Part shown: positions 53,733 to 63,932 of the stretch, one piece after another | How positions within the stretch are numbered: position 1 is the first letter of the stretch | Layout of the letters: the number at the start of each line of letters is the position of its first letter | DNA from: Levilactobacillus humaensis | GTDB taxonomy: Bacteria > Bacillota > Bacilli > Lactobacillales > Lactobacillaceae | Length of the DNA stretch: 64,000 nucleotides | NCBI RefSeq assembly: GCF_024345185.1 | Contig: NZ_BROB01000003.1 | Location: 57,880-121,879, forward strand | Direction: 5' to 3' | Program-made: the position numbers and the translations under genes | The notes under the pieces: generated by a model | Database searches by the model: none | The model's input: only the letters and a program-made list of their open reading frames with translations | Told to the model about the DNA's origin: nothing

Positions 53733-55388
53733 TTGAAAGATATTGAAATTTCACAGGCCACGCCGCTGGAACCGATCGAAAAGATTGCGGCCAAGGTGGG
53801 GCTCAGTCCTGCCGATATTGAACCATACGGCCACACCAAGGCCAAGATTACCTTGCCACTCCCTGAAAAGCATGATCTGGGTAAACTGGTGCTCGTGACG
53901 TCCATTAACCCTACACCAGCCGGGGAAGGCAAGTCCACGGTGGTGGTCGGTTTGGGGGATGCCCTGAACCGGGCTGGTCACCAGACTGTTTTAGCCCTGC
54001 GTGAACCCTCAATGGGGCCCGTCATGGGGATGAAGGGGGGCGCCACCGGGGGTGGTTACGCCCAGGTTGTCCCAATGGAAGACATTAACCTGCACTTTAC
54101 TGGGGACATGCACGCCTTAACCGAGGCCCATGACACCCTGGCTGCCTTGATCGACAACCACATTCACCACGGCAACGCGTTGAACCTGGATCCCCGCCAG
54201 ATTGTCTGGAAACGGGTCTTGGATATCAATGACCGTGAGTTGCGGCAGACCGTCGTTGGCTTGGGTGGCCGGACCTCCGGCACACCACGTCAAGACGGCT
54301 TTGACATTACCGTCGCGAGTGAACTGATGGCGGTGCTGTGTCTTAGTGAAGACCTGACGGACCTGAAACGGCGCGTGAATCGGATTCTCATTGGGTATAC
54401 CTATGACCGTGAACCCGTCACGGTGGCCGATCTGCAGGTCGGTGGCGCCATCACGTTACTCTTAAAGGATGCCATCAAACCCAATCTGGTCCAGACGTTG
54501 GAACATAATCCTGCCATTATCCACGGGGGACCATTTGCCAACATTGCCCACGGGTGTAACTCCGTGTTAGCCACGCAAACGGCCCTGCAACTCGGGGATT
54601 TTGCGGTGACCGAAGCCGGCTTTGGGGCCGACCTGGGTGGCGAGAAGTTTATGGACATTAAGACCCCGGTGTTGGGGAAGACCCCCGATGCCGTAGTGAT
54701 CGTGGCGACGATCAGAGCCTTGAAGTACAACGGTGGCGTTAAACGCGCTGATCTCGAACAAGAGGATGTCACGGCCTTGAAACGAGGCAGTGCCAACCTG
54801 AAACGTCATATCACGAGCATGCAGCAGTATGGTGTGCCGGTGGTCGTCGCCATCAACCGGTTCACCAGTGATACCGATGCTGAAGTGGCCGCCCTGACCG
54901 CTGAGGTGGCCGCATTGGCCGTTCCGGTGGCCACCACGACCGTTTGGGCCGATGGTGGGGCTGGTGCCGCTGATTTAGCGGAAAAGGTCGTCACGGCCAC
55001 ACAACAGGCCAAGGACTTCCATCGTTTGGTGCCAGAAGGTGCCGATCTGATGACGCAGATGACGGCCATTACCCAGAAAATTTATGGGGGAGCCAAGGTC
55101 GAATTGTCCGGGAAGGCGCAGCGTCAGTTGAAGACGTTGGCCAAGCAGGGCTGGGACAAGTTGCCAGTCTGCATGGCTAAAACCCAGTACTCACTGACGG
55201 ATGACGCCCATCAATTAGGCGCACCCACGGACTTCACGATTCATGTGCGTGAGTTTGCCCCACGTTTAGGGGCCGGCTTCATCGTCGCCATGACGGGGAA
55301 CGTCCTGACGATGCCTGGACTACCGAGTCATCCCGCGGCTCTCGATATGGATATCGATGCTGAAGGGAAAATTACCGGGTTGTTCTAG
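53733..55388 (+). CDS. fhs: Formate-tetrahydrofolate ligase
   Basis: A 551-residue enzyme that makes 10-formyl-THF from formate and ATP, feeding purine and fMet-tRNA synthesis. The P-loop is [39 protein letters not shown] and [18 protein letters not shown] are family motifs. I chose TTG 53733, which gives [14 protein letters not shown] like other Fhs; GAGG lies 9 nt before it. Coupled to ebsA. Confidence 0.97.
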   Translation: MKDIEISQATPLEPIEKIAAKVGLSPADIEPYGHTKAKITLPLPEKHDLGKLVLVTSINPTPAGEGKSTVVVGLGDALNRAGHQTVLALREPSMGPVMGMKGGATGGGYAQVVPMEDINLHFTGDMHALTEAHDTLAALIDNHIHHGNALNLDPRQIVWKRVLDINDRELRQTVVGLGGRTSGTPRQDGFDITVASELMAVLCLSEDLTDLKRRVNRILIGYTYDREPVTVADLQVGGAITLLLKDAIKPNLVQTLEHNPAIIHGGPFANIAHGCNSVLATQTALQLGDFAVTEAGFGADLGGEKFMDIKTPVLGKTPDAVVIVATIRALKYNGGVKRADLEQEDVTALKRGSANLKRHITSMQQYGVPVVVAINRFTSDTDAEVAALTAEVAALAVPVATTTVWADGGAGAADLAEKVVTATQQAKDFHRLVPEGADLMTQMTAITQKIYGGAKVELSGKAQRQLKTLAKQGWDKLPVCMAKTQYSLTDDAHQLGAPTDFTIHVREFAPRLGAGFIVAMTGNVLTMPGLPSHPAALDMDIDAEGKITGLF

Positions 55389-55421
55389 TCTTTTAACCAA
55401 CCTTTCAAAACGATTAAAATA

Positions 55422-55456
55422 AATGACGAGGCCTGAAAAGGGTTTCGTCATTTTTG
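55422..55456 (+). terminator. fhs terminator
   Basis: AAATGACGA (55422-55430) pairs with TCGTCATTT (55446-55454), T run after. Confidence 0.8.
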
Positions 55457-55641
55457 ATCGGGTGAAACGGCGTTAAACCGGTATTCGGCGGGGATGCATC
55501 AGCCGACAAATGGGTGGCCTGACGACTAACTTTCCCAATCGGTCCTTTTCCCGAACTTTTCTGGGCCAGAAGCCGCCGAACCAGCCGGTTTTCTGGTATA
55601 CTTTTCAACAACGACTTATAGGAAAGGTGTTTCATAAACTT

Positions 55642-56106
55642 ATGCTGATTGCCAATATTATTTTAATAGTGGTCCTGGTCGGAATCGATCAGTGGATCAA
55701 GCACGCGGTGGTCTTAAACATCGCGTTAGGTGGTGAGAAGCCCTTTATCCCTGGGATCATGTCTCTGACGCACCTGCGTAATGACGGGGCGGCCTGGAGT
55801 ATCTTGCAGGGGCAGATGTGGTTCTTTGCGGTCATCGCCGTGATTGCCCTAGGGATCATGGGCTTCTTCTTCTGGCAATACCGCAACCAGCGGGAACACT
55901 GGGTGGAGGAACTCGGGCTGGCCTTGATGATGGCCGGGACGATCGGGAACTTTATTGACCGGTTGCTGAATGGTTACGTGGTTGATATGTTCCAACTCAC
56001 CTTTATTAATTTTCCAATCTTTAACTTCGCCGACAGCTGCTTAACGGTTGGCGTGATTCTAATTGCGGTCGGGGTTTTTCTCGCCGATCGCCGGGAGGCC
56101 CAGTAA
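55642..56106 (+). CDS. lspA: Lipoprotein signal peptidase
   Basis: A 154-residue aspartyl peptidase in the membrane that cleaves prolipoproteins after lipidation. Four helices; catalytic Asp residues in IGNFIDRLLNGYVVDMF and FNFADSCLTVG. LIVVLVGIDQWIKHAV is the usual N-terminal Gln/Lys motif. ATG 55642 has GGAAAGG about 13 nt before it. TATACT (about 55594) is a likely -10. The stop shares a base with rluD. Confidence 0.95.
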   Translation: MLIANIILIVVLVGIDQWIKHAVVLNIALGGEKPFIPGIMSLTHLRNDGAAWSILQGQMWFFAVIAVIALGIMGFFFWQYRNQREHWVEELGLALMMAGTIGNFIDRLLNGYVVDMFQLTFINFPIFNFADSCLTVGVILIAVGVFLADRREAQ

Positions 56107-57029
56107 TGCAAAATGAAGAATTTAAAGTCACGGCGAGTGCCCGGCTAGACAAATTAGTTGCCGAGACGGTGCCGACAATTTCACGGTCGCAGGCTAAGGG
56201 TGCCATCGAAGCCGGTCAGATTAAGGTTGACGGCCAGGATGCTCGACCAAAGGACAAGCCAGCGGTCGGGGCCACGGTGACCATTAGCCTACCTGATCCA
56301 CAACCGCTGGATCTCGTTGCCGAAAATATTCCCCTAGACATTGTTTATGAGGATGACGATGTGATTGTCGTGAATAAGCCCCAGGGGATGGTGGTCCATC
56401 CTGCACCGGGTCATCCCGACAAGACCTTAGTGAACGCGCTCCTGTATCACAGTCCACTCTCCAGTATTAACGGCACGTTGCGACCAGGAATCGTTCACCG
56501 AATTGACAAGGATACCTCGGGACTCTTGATGGTCGCCAAGAACGACCACGCACATCAGAGTCTGTCGGCACAGCTCCAGGCTAAGACCAACCTGCGGGAA
56601 TATGTGGCGATTGTTCACGGTAACTTTAAAGAAGAAGAAGGGGTCATTCGTGCCCCACTAGGGCGTTCACCCAAGGACCGCAAGAAACAGGCGGTCGTCG
56701 CCGATGGTCGGCCCGCTGTCACGCACTTTAGAGTTTTGGAACGCTATGGGAATTACACGTTGATTGCCTGTCGCTTGGAAACGGGACGGACCCATCAGAT
56801 TCGGGTTCATTTGGCCTACATCAAGCATCCCGTTGCTGGCGATCCCTTATACGGTCCCAAGAAGACCTTAAAGGGTGCGGGCCAATTCTTACATGCCAGA
56901 GAGCTGGGCTTCAAGCAGCCAACGACTGGCGAGCAACTCGTCTTCACGGCACCGGTTCCAGATAACTTCGCCGCAGCGGTTAAGCACCTGCGGTTACAGG
57001 CCGGTTTGCCAGTTGACAAACCAATCTAG
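56106..57029 (+). CDS. rluD: RluD-type 23S rRNA pseudouridine synthase
   Basis: A 307-residue synthase: N-terminal S4 RNA-binding domain (SARLDKLVAETVPTISRSQA) and the RluA-family catalytic Asp in GIVHRIDKDTSGLLMVAKN. ETGRTHQIRVHLAYIKHPVA is the second family block. The lspA-rluD-pyrR order is common in Firmicutes. Overlaps lspA by one base. A leader hairpin for pyrR follows. Confidence 0.95.
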   Translation: MQNEEFKVTASARLDKLVAETVPTISRSQAKGAIEAGQIKVDGQDARPKDKPAVGATVTISLPDPQPLDLVAENIPLDIVYEDDDVIVVNKPQGMVVHPAPGHPDKTLVNALLYHSPLSSINGTLRPGIVHRIDKDTSGLLMVAKNDHAHQSLSAQLQAKTNLREYVAIVHGNFKEEEGVIRAPLGRSPKDRKKQAVVADGRPAVTHFRVLERYGNYTLIACRLETGRTHQIRVHLAYIKHPVAGDPLYGPKKTLKGAGQFLHARELGFKQPTTGEQLVFTAPVPDNFAAAVKHLRLQAGLPVDKPI

Positions 57030-57057
57030 TTTTTTTATGCTAAACGTACGAGAATAG

Positions 57058-57699
<642 letters not shown>

Positions 57700-57722
57700 A
57701 CTGACGAAGGGGCCGATTTAGC

Positions 57723-58799
57723 ATGGCAAAACGCTATTTAATTTTAGAAGACGGCTCGGCCTACGCCGGTGAGGGTTTTGGTGCTGGCGCCACGACGAGC
57801 GGCGAAGTCATTTCCAATTTAAATTTACTTGGCTATCAGGAAACGATTACCGATCAGATTTATCACAATCAGATCATTATCTTTTCGCAACCCGCCATTG
57901 GTAACGTCGGTATTAACCACGATAGTTACGAATCGATTCTGCCCACGGCTAAGGGGATGGTGGTGCGAGATGTAACCAATATCTCAACCAATCGTCTTTC
58001 CCGTTTGTCCCTGGATGAATTTTTGCAGCAGCACAATATTCCAGGAATCAGTGGTATCGACACGCGTCACTTAATTCGCAAGTTGCGAAAGATGGATGGG
58101 CCGGTCAAAGGGAGTATTGTCGACGTTGCCGACGCCCACGCCTTTGACCAACTGAACGCGACCGTCCTGACCAATCGCCAGGTCGATCAGGTAGCGACAC
58201 CCAAGCCGTATCCCAACCCGGATACCGGGAAGAACGTGGTCGTTATCGACTTTGGGCTGAAGCACGGGATCTTACGGCAATTGTCCGAGCGGCGGTGTAA
58301 CGTCACCGTGTTGCCTTGGACGGCAAGCGCTCAAGATGTCTTGAACCTGGATCCGGATGGGGTCTTACTCTCTACGGGTCCCGGGTCACCCTTAGACCTC
58401 GGTGAAGGGGTGCTAGAGATGATTCGGACGGTCCAAGCCGAGATTCCGCTTTTTGCGATTGGACTGGGTCACGAACTCTTTGCTCTGGCCAATGGGGCGA
58501 CATTGGCGGCTCTTCCAGTGGAATATCACGGAAGTAGCCATCCAATTCGCCGAATCATTACCAACGATATTATTTATGCGACGCAGGGTCAGGGTTATGC
58601 GGTGGTGGCCAAGTCGATTGACCGTAACCGGTTGATTACCACCTACGTTGACCTGATCAACGGCACCGTCCAAGGACTGCGGCACCGGGACTTCCCGGCG
58701 TTCTCCGTTCAATTTTTCGCGGATGGTGCCCCGGGTCCCCACGAGAGTCGGGACCTATTCGATGAATTTATGGAAGCAATGACAGCACGGGAGGGATAG
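57723..58799 (+). CDS. carA: CarA-like protein lacking the glutaminase catalytic triad
   Basis: A 358-residue protein aligned end to end with carbamoyl-phosphate synthetase small subunits (N-terminal RYLILEDGSAYAGEGFG; ISGIDTRHLIRKLRKMDGPV; VVVIDFGLKHGILRQLSERR). The nucleophile elbow, normally FGICLGHQ, is FAIGLGHE: Gly247 replaces Cys and Glu251 replaces the glutamine-binding Gln. Normal QNHGY is QGQGY. Normal VQYHPEASPGP is VQFFADGAPGP, so His is Phe332 and Glu is Asp334. All three triad residues are absent, so glutamine hydrolysis is not expected. It has a good AAGGGG site and is tightly linked to carB. Confidence 0.9.
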   Translation: MAKRYLILEDGSAYAGEGFGAGATTSGEVISNLNLLGYQETITDQIYHNQIIIFSQPAIGNVGINHDSYESILPTAKGMVVRDVTNISTNRLSRLSLDEFLQQHNIPGISGIDTRHLIRKLRKMDGPVKGSIVDVADAHAFDQLNATVLTNRQVDQVATPKPYPNPDTGKNVVVIDFGLKHGILRQLSERRCNVTVLPWTASAQDVLNLDPDGVLLSTGPGSPLDLGEGVLEMIRTVQAEIPLFAIGLGHELFALANGATLAALPVEYHGSSHPIRRIITNDIIYATQGQGYAVVAKSIDRNRLITTYVDLINGTVQGLRHRDFPAFSVQFFADGAPGPHESRDLFDEFMEAMTAREG

Positions 58800-58801
58800 A
58801 C

Positions 58802-61375
58802 TTGCAGAACTTGGATGACTTACAAAAGGTTTTGATCATTGGGAGTGGTCCGACGGAGATTGGTCACGAGACCGAGCTAGATAGCGCCACCGTGCAAATT
58901 ATTACGAGTTTTAAACGTCATGGGATTAAGACCATGATCATTGATAACAATCCCTTCTCCGTGGCTTTAGAGGAGATTCAGCCGACAAACATGTATGTTC
59001 AGGCGGTGACGACGGCAAATGTCCGCCACATCATCGAACGTGACCAGCCGGATGCCATTCTGCCAAGTTTGGGCGGCCTGCTGGCCATTCGGATTACCCA
59101 AGAGTTGATTGAGAATGGGGATATCGGTCGGTTTGGCATTACCATTCTGGGGATGCCGGCTAGCACGGTTCGTCAGATTAACAACCCGGCAACCCTCAAC
59201 GCCACGTTAAAGGAAATTCAGGAGCCGGTCATTGAGGCCCAAGTCGTCGGCACCGAGGATGAGGCCTTGGGATTGGTCGAGTCGATTGGCTTTCCCCTGA
59301 TCGTGAAGCCGGTAGCACCCCGAATTGATTCAAACCGAACGATTTGTGATAACGTCGACGACATGTTGGTGGCCTTGAACCAAGGCTTCCAACAATCACG
59401 CTTTGACCAATGTACGTTGGAGCGCAGTGTAGTTGGCTACAAGGAAGTTGAAATGGTGGCCATTCGAGATTCAGCGGATACCACGATTCTGATTTCCGGC
59501 CTCGAGAACGTCGATCCTTTGGGGATTCACTCTGGGGACTCAATTGTGATTGCGCCACCACAAACGTTAAATGACCGGGAATATCAGGATTTACGGGACG
59601 CGACCTTCCATATTGCCCGAGAGCTCGGGGTCGTGGGGGTCATGCATATTCACTTTGCCCTCAATCCCGATAACCAACACTTCTACGTCACAAAGCTAGC
59701 GCCTTACTTTACCCGTGGAGTCGCTCTGGCGGCGCGGACAACCGGTTATCCGGTAGCGATGGTTGCCGGTCCCTTGATGTTAGGTCAACGCCTAGTGGAC
59801 ATCAAACTCCCTAGTCGCTATGTGAAGCAGACGGCCATTATGGAACCGACAATTGACCACGTGAGCGTCCGGATTCCCATTTGGCCGTTCCAAGAGGTAC
59901 CCGATGCCGATCAACATCTGAATACCGCCATGAAGGCCGTGGGATCCACGGTCGGCATTGGTCGGTCGGTGGAAGAGGCCATGTTGAAGTCGGTCAGAAG
60001 TTCCCAGTTCTCACCGCGAGACGTGTTGCCGAGTGTTAGTAATTTAACCGATGGTGAAATGATTAGTCAGTTGATTCATCCACTGGCTAATCGGATTCTA
60101 GTCCTGATTGAAGCCCTGCGTCGGGGATACGATCCCGATGAACTGAGCGAATTAACGAAAATTGATAATTTCTACTTCGTGAAGTTACAGCATTTATTAC
60201 AGATTGAAAAACGCATCATGGATCACCCGATGGATGTCGATACCTTGAAGTGTGGCCGGTACTACGGCTTTGGGGATGGGATGATTGCGCGGATCTGGCA
60301 AACGGATACCTCTGCCATTCGTGAATTGTCCGCCTCTGCGGACGTGCGCCCCACCTACAAGATGATTGAACCAACCGGAGGTGAGTTCGACGAAGAGGCC
60401 AGCGGTTATTACAGCACGTTTGAATTTGAGAACGAGAGTCAACCGTTGGGCGATCGGACGGCGTTAGTTCTCGGCCGGGGTGGGAACCAACTGGGGCCTA
60501 ACTCCGCTGCCGAATACTTCACGACCGAAATGTTGAAGCAACTCAAGCGCGCGGGTTACCATACCATTCTGATGAATACCAATCCGAATGCCGTGGCCGT
60601 GGCGCCGGAGTTCTCCGACAAACAGTACGTCGATCCCATTCAGTTGGGGGACATTCGTAATGTGATTCAGGTGGAGCATCCGGACATTGTGATTGTACCC
60701 GGGAACCGGCATTACCTGACGCGTGAGTTGGGTAAGCTCGATTTAAACTTGCATGTGTTGCCACCCGATCAGGAGACTGGGGAGCCCCAGCCTAAGCGCG
60801 CAACGATTGGGGTTAGCCTGTTTGTCCACGAGCAACATAAGATTGCGGCCGGGGTGATGGACATGATTGCCCCGGGGATGAATCAGGACCTGGCGCAGGT
60901 GACGGCATTTCGGATGCCGGCCGAGTTGCCTAAGGCCGATCGCGTCCGCCTGGTTGAGATGGCCAAGCAAGCCGTGAGTGAACGTCAGATCACGGGGATG
61001 GTGCAGGTACTCTTTGCCCCGAAGTCAGACAAGAGCGATGCCCTCACGGTGGTGGGGGTTCGACCAACCCGATTGACCGAGATGGCCTTCTTGAGCAAGG
61101 TCACCGGGATCAACTGGGTACGAATGCTGACGCGTCAGCATATTGGCACCTTGGATGATGAGGAACTCGGGGAGATTAAGATTGACCTGAACAGTACGCG
61201 GGTCGCCTTGATGAATGCAGCCTTCCCATTTCGGCAGTTGCATGTCTTGAATCGGCCGGGGACGACCGATCAAGAGGTCGGGGCCACGATTGCATTTGGA
61301 TCGAGTGAGGCCTTGTCCTTGCAAAACCTGAGTGATACCGAGGAACTGGACCGGATCATCAATCGAACCATTTAA
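58802..61375 (+). CDS. carB: CarB-like protein with degenerate ATP-grasp sites, shortened
   Basis: 857 residues versus about 1060 in active CarB. The fold outline is kept: first half with LIIGSGPTEIG and ISGLENVDPLGIHSGDS; oligomerisation region with the YYSTFEFENES marker; second half starting LVLGRGGNQLG. The first ATP site has lost the GGTGGG loop (KPVAPRIDSNRTI instead) and the metal ligands (IEMNPR is TKLAPY, K298/A300). The second lacks about 70 residues of ATP-grasp core and its EVNPR (GVRPT). The C-terminal allosteric domain is missing. The frame is uninterrupted, TTG start with GGAGGG 7 nt upstream. Confidence 0.88.
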   Translation: MQNLDDLQKVLIIGSGPTEIGHETELDSATVQIITSFKRHGIKTMIIDNNPFSVALEEIQPTNMYVQAVTTANVRHIIERDQPDAILPSLGGLLAIRITQELIENGDIGRFGITILGMPASTVRQINNPATLNATLKEIQEPVIEAQVVGTEDEALGLVESIGFPLIVKPVAPRIDSNRTICDNVDDMLVALNQGFQQSRFDQCTLERSVVGYKEVEMVAIRDSADTTILISGLENVDPLGIHSGDSIVIAPPQTLNDREYQDLRDATFHIARELGVVGVMHIHFALNPDNQHFYVTKLAPYFTRGVALAARTTGYPVAMVAGPLMLGQRLVDIKLPSRYVKQTAIMEPTIDHVSVRIPIWPFQEVPDADQHLNTAMKAVGSTVGIGRSVEEAMLKSVRSSQFSPRDVLPSVSNLTDGEMISQLIHPLANRILVLIEALRRGYDPDELSELTKIDNFYFVKLQHLLQIEKRIMDHPMDVDTLKCGRYYGFGDGMIARIWQTDTSAIRELSASADVRPTYKMIEPTGGEFDEEASGYYSTFEFENESQPLGDRTALVLGRGGNQLGPNSAAEYFTTEMLKQLKRAGYHTILMNTNPNAVAVAPEFSDKQYVDPIQLGDIRNVIQVEHPDIVIVPGNRHYLTRELGKLDLNLHVLPPDQETGEPQPKRATIGVSLFVHEQHKIAAGVMDMIAPGMNQDLAQVTAFRMPAELPKADRVRLVEMAKQAVSERQITGMVQVLFAPKSDKSDALTVVGVRPTRLTEMAFLSKVTGINWVRMLTRQHIGTLDDEELGEIKIDLNSTRVALMNAAFPFRQLHVLNRPGTTDQEVGATIAFGSSEALSLQNLSDTEELDRIINRTI

Positions 61376-61389
61376 AAGAAGAAATATGA

Positions 61390-61422
61390 GCGAGTTGGCA
61401 GAAGTTGGCGACTCGCTTTTTT
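61390..61422 (+). terminator. carB terminator
   Basis: GCGAGT (61390-61395) pairs with ACTCGC (61411-61416), followed by TTTTTT. Confidence 0.75.
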
Positions 61423-61441
61423 AATTTTGATAATTGTAGAT

Positions 61442-61488
61442 AGCAAAAAGCGTCCAGTCAACATTGAAATGACTGGACGCTTTTTGCT
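61442..61488. terminator. Perfect 19-bp terminator stem between carB and rqcH
   Basis: AGCAAAAAGCGTCCAGTCA (61442-61460) pairs with its exact complement (61470-61488) across a 9-nt loop. Main terminator for rqcH on the minus strand and backup for carB. Confidence 0.92.
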
Positions 61489-61516
61489 TGAATCTAGTTG
61501 TATATAGCAATTACAT

Positions 61517-63229
61517 CTAGTTATCTGCGAGCTTTTCAACCAGAGAACTTTCCGGTGTGACGTAGACCGTCCGTTGACCGGTAAAGATCACGTATCCTGG
61601 CTTGGCCCCATTGGGTTTGTGGAGTCGTTTTACTGGGAGGTAATCCACGGGCACATTGCTCGACTCGCGACCCTTGGAGAAGTAGGCGGCTAGGTTAGCG
61701 GCCTCAAGAATCGTGGCCTCACTCGGATTATCCGCGTGAATAATCACGTGGGACCCCGGCATATCCTTCACGTGAAGCCAGATATCGGTTCGCTTGGCCG
61801 TGTGAAGGCTGAGCTGATCGTTTTGCAGGTTATTTTTACCAACCGAGATCTTCGTGCCATCGCTGGCCGTGAAGCGATCAGGTTTGCTGACCTTTTGACG
61901 CCGCTGTTTCTTAGACTTCTTCAGGTGATCGTGATCACGTAGATAGCCACCTTGTTGAAGTTCGAGGCGGATGTCCACCAGATCTTTAGGGGCAGCCAAT
62001 TCGATCTGAGCCATGATGTTGTCGAAGTAATCGACGTTAGCTTGTGTGATTTTTAACTGTTCGTTAACATAGATGACGGCATTCTTGGCCTTTTGATAGC
62101 GTTTGAAGTATTTTTGCGCATTTTGGTTGGGTGATAACTGGTTGGAGAGGGCAATCTTCAACGGCTTGTTGTCATCGTAGAAGTTGGGTAACGAAACCGA
62201 GGTTTCACCGCGTTCGACCTGGTGTAAATAGGTTGTCAGGATCTCTCCCTTGATACGGTACTCGTCAGCGTTCTCGGTATCGGCAAGGGTGCGCTGGAGT
62301 TTCTTTAACTTGGTACGATTCTTCTTGAGTTCGTTACGAACGACGCGAATCAGCACGCTTCCTTGTTGCTGAACCCGGTCGCGTTCGGCCTTGTCCTGAT
62401 AGTAGGTATCCAGGAGTTCACTGAGCGTGGCCGCAGTCTGCTGGGTTGCCCCTTCCGCTGGATAAGGGAAGGCCGTGAAGCTGGTCTTGCCCTTAGGTGA
62501 AATGGTTAACGTGGGCTGTGGGGCGTCGAAAGTGGCGAAGAAGTCGCGGAAGTGTTGGGCCACGTCGCCGGGTTGGTGAAGGGCGGTGGCTAATGCGGCA
62601 ACTGTATCCTTGCCAAGTCCTTGGTATTGGTGCTGCAGGGTTTGGGCGAGAACTTCCTGATTAGGGAAGTCGCGGAGCGTATCGGCTAAATCCGGACGAG
62701 GGCCATCGAAGGGATCGGTGAGATCTTGCTTCGGTGGGTTGATATACTGAGCCCCTGGTAAGAGTAACCGATAGCGGTTTTGATCGGAGCCCACGTGTTT
62801 GATGGCATCAAGAATCTTGCCTTCGGCACCGTCGACTAAGATGACGTTACTGTGACGCGCCATGATTTCAATAATAAGGAGAAGATCTTGTTGATCCCCT
62901 AATTCATTACGGGAGGTAAATTGCAGGTGCACGACCCGGTCGTTGGCAACCTGAGTGATGTTCTTGAGGATTGCCCCTTGCAAGTATTTCCGCAAGATCA
63001 TGGTAAAGTTAGTGGGTACGGGCGGGTTCACGTAAGGAATCTGCGTGACTTGAATCCGCGCATAGGTGGGGTTAGCCGATAACAGAATCGGATAGTTATG
63101 GCTGTTAGCCCGGATGGTGAGGACGACCTCGTTGGCGTAAGGTTGGTTAATCTTACTTACCCGACCGGTCGTGAGGGCTTGACCCAATTCCTGAACCATT
63201 GCGTGGGTAAAGGATCCGTCAAATGACAT
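61517..63229 (-). CDS. rqcH: Ribosome quality control protein RqcH (NFACT)
   Basis: A 570-residue NFACT protein that adds Ala tails to nascent chains on stalled 50S subunits. NFACT-N (MSFDGSFTHAMVQELGQ to about 250) retains the Asp97-Arg98 pair (VANDRVVHL) needed for tailing in B. subtilis. A helical coiled coil follows (about 280-430), then NFACT-R (TASDGTKISVGKNNLQNDQL and GSHVIIH). ATG 63229 has AAAGGTG upstream; the frame beyond it lacks a site. Formerly called fibronectin-binding protein. Confidence 0.96.
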   Translation of the reverse strand: MSFDGSFTHAMVQELGQALTTGRVSKINQPYANEVVLTIRANSHNYPILLSANPTYARIQVTQIPYVNPPVPTNFTMILRKYLQGAILKNITQVANDRVVHLQFTSRNELGDQQDLLLIIEIMARHSNVILVDGAEGKILDAIKHVGSDQNRYRLLLPGAQYINPPKQDLTDPFDGPRPDLADTLRDFPNQEVLAQTLQHQYQGLGKDTVAALATALHQPGDVAQHFRDFFATFDAPQPTLTISPKGKTSFTAFPYPAEGATQQTAATLSELLDTYYQDKAERDRVQQQGSVLIRVVRNELKKNRTKLKKLQRTLADTENADEYRIKGEILTTYLHQVERGETSVSLPNFYDDNKPLKIALSNQLSPNQNAQKYFKRYQKAKNAVIYVNEQLKITQANVDYFDNIMAQIELAAPKDLVDIRLELQQGGYLRDHDHLKKSKKQRRQKVSKPDRFTASDGTKISVGKNNLQNDQLSLHTAKRTDIWLHVKDMPGSHVIIHADNPSEATILEAANLAAYFSKGRESSNVPVDYLPVKRLHKPNGAKPGYVIFTGQRTVYVTPESSLVEKLADN

Positions 63230-63398
63230 GGAGAACAACACCTTTCTATCTAAAGAGTCTTGAATAAAGCGTTCAATAAAACGACACAACTTAAAGTATA
63301 CCGGGCGGTTAAGCGAAGTGCAAAGAACTTTCCTCGGAAACCTAGTAGATGGGGGTAAAAAACGTCATCAAATTGACTTGTGATTAGCAACCAGATCG

Positions 63399-63411
63399 TT
63401 GTACAATACAA
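63399..63411 (+). promoter_or_regulatory. Palindrome TTGTA-CAA-TACAA, candidate MarR operator
   Basis: A perfect inverted repeat overlapping a TACAAT box (63402-63407), 19 nt before the MarR start. It would suit autorepression. Confidence 0.5.
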
Positions 63412-63429
63412 GCAAAGGAGTGAGGGCAA

Positions 63430-63867
63430 ATGAAATCCAGTTTAGCGGCGCTTATGGCCATCAACAAAGTTCAGCAAACGTTACTGCAACGGATGACCAA
63501 GCAACAGCACCTAACCGTTTCCGAGTGGCAACTCTTGGATCATATCGGCGGTGGTGAAAACACCCAAGAAATTCTTGCCCAACAGACCCGGTTGGATACA
63601 TCGACACTCAGTCGCCAACTGAAGGGTTTAGTGGCCAAAGAAATGGTCTCTAAGGAAGCCATTGGTCGTGACAAACGCCAGTTGGTCTACAGTATCACGC
63701 CCGCGGGAACTGAGACGGCGTCAACCATTAATTCAGCGTTTGAGGCGCTCTCGGATGAAGTATTTGAACACTGGTCAACCGATGAACGCAATTTATTACA
63801 GATATTATTGAACCGTTTAGATAAAAGTATGGATCGTCAGCGCAATGTAAAGAAACCTTTGGCTTGA
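63430..63867 (+). CDS. MarR-family transcriptional regulator
   Basis: A 145-residue winged-helix regulator: LTVSEWQLLDHIGGGENTQE, the recognition helix DTSTLSRQLKGLVAKEMV and the wing GRDKRQLVYSITPAGTE. AAAGGAGTGAGG precedes ATG 63430. No obvious target gene is next to it within the window; the downstream side is taken by an IS30 element. A palindrome over its -10 box suggests self-control. Confidence 0.93.
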   Translation: MKSSLAALMAINKVQQTLLQRMTKQQHLTVSEWQLLDHIGGGENTQEILAQQTRLDTSTLSRQLKGLVAKEMVSKEAIGRDKRQLVYSITPAGTETASTINSAFEALSDEVFEHWSTDERNLLQILLNRLDKSMDRQRNVKKPLA

Positions 63868-63932
63868 TGTGAGGTGGCGGACATTGCATGCAGGGGCGGA
63901 TTGTCTTCTGCGTTTTTGTGGTGGACGAATTG

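Noticed and set aside
58461..58463. Sequencing error as the reason for the missing CarA cysteine
   Set aside because: The loss is concerted: Cys, Gln, Asn, His and Glu positions in CarA and several CarB sites all differ, while the reading frames stay intact. Single-base errors cannot explain this.
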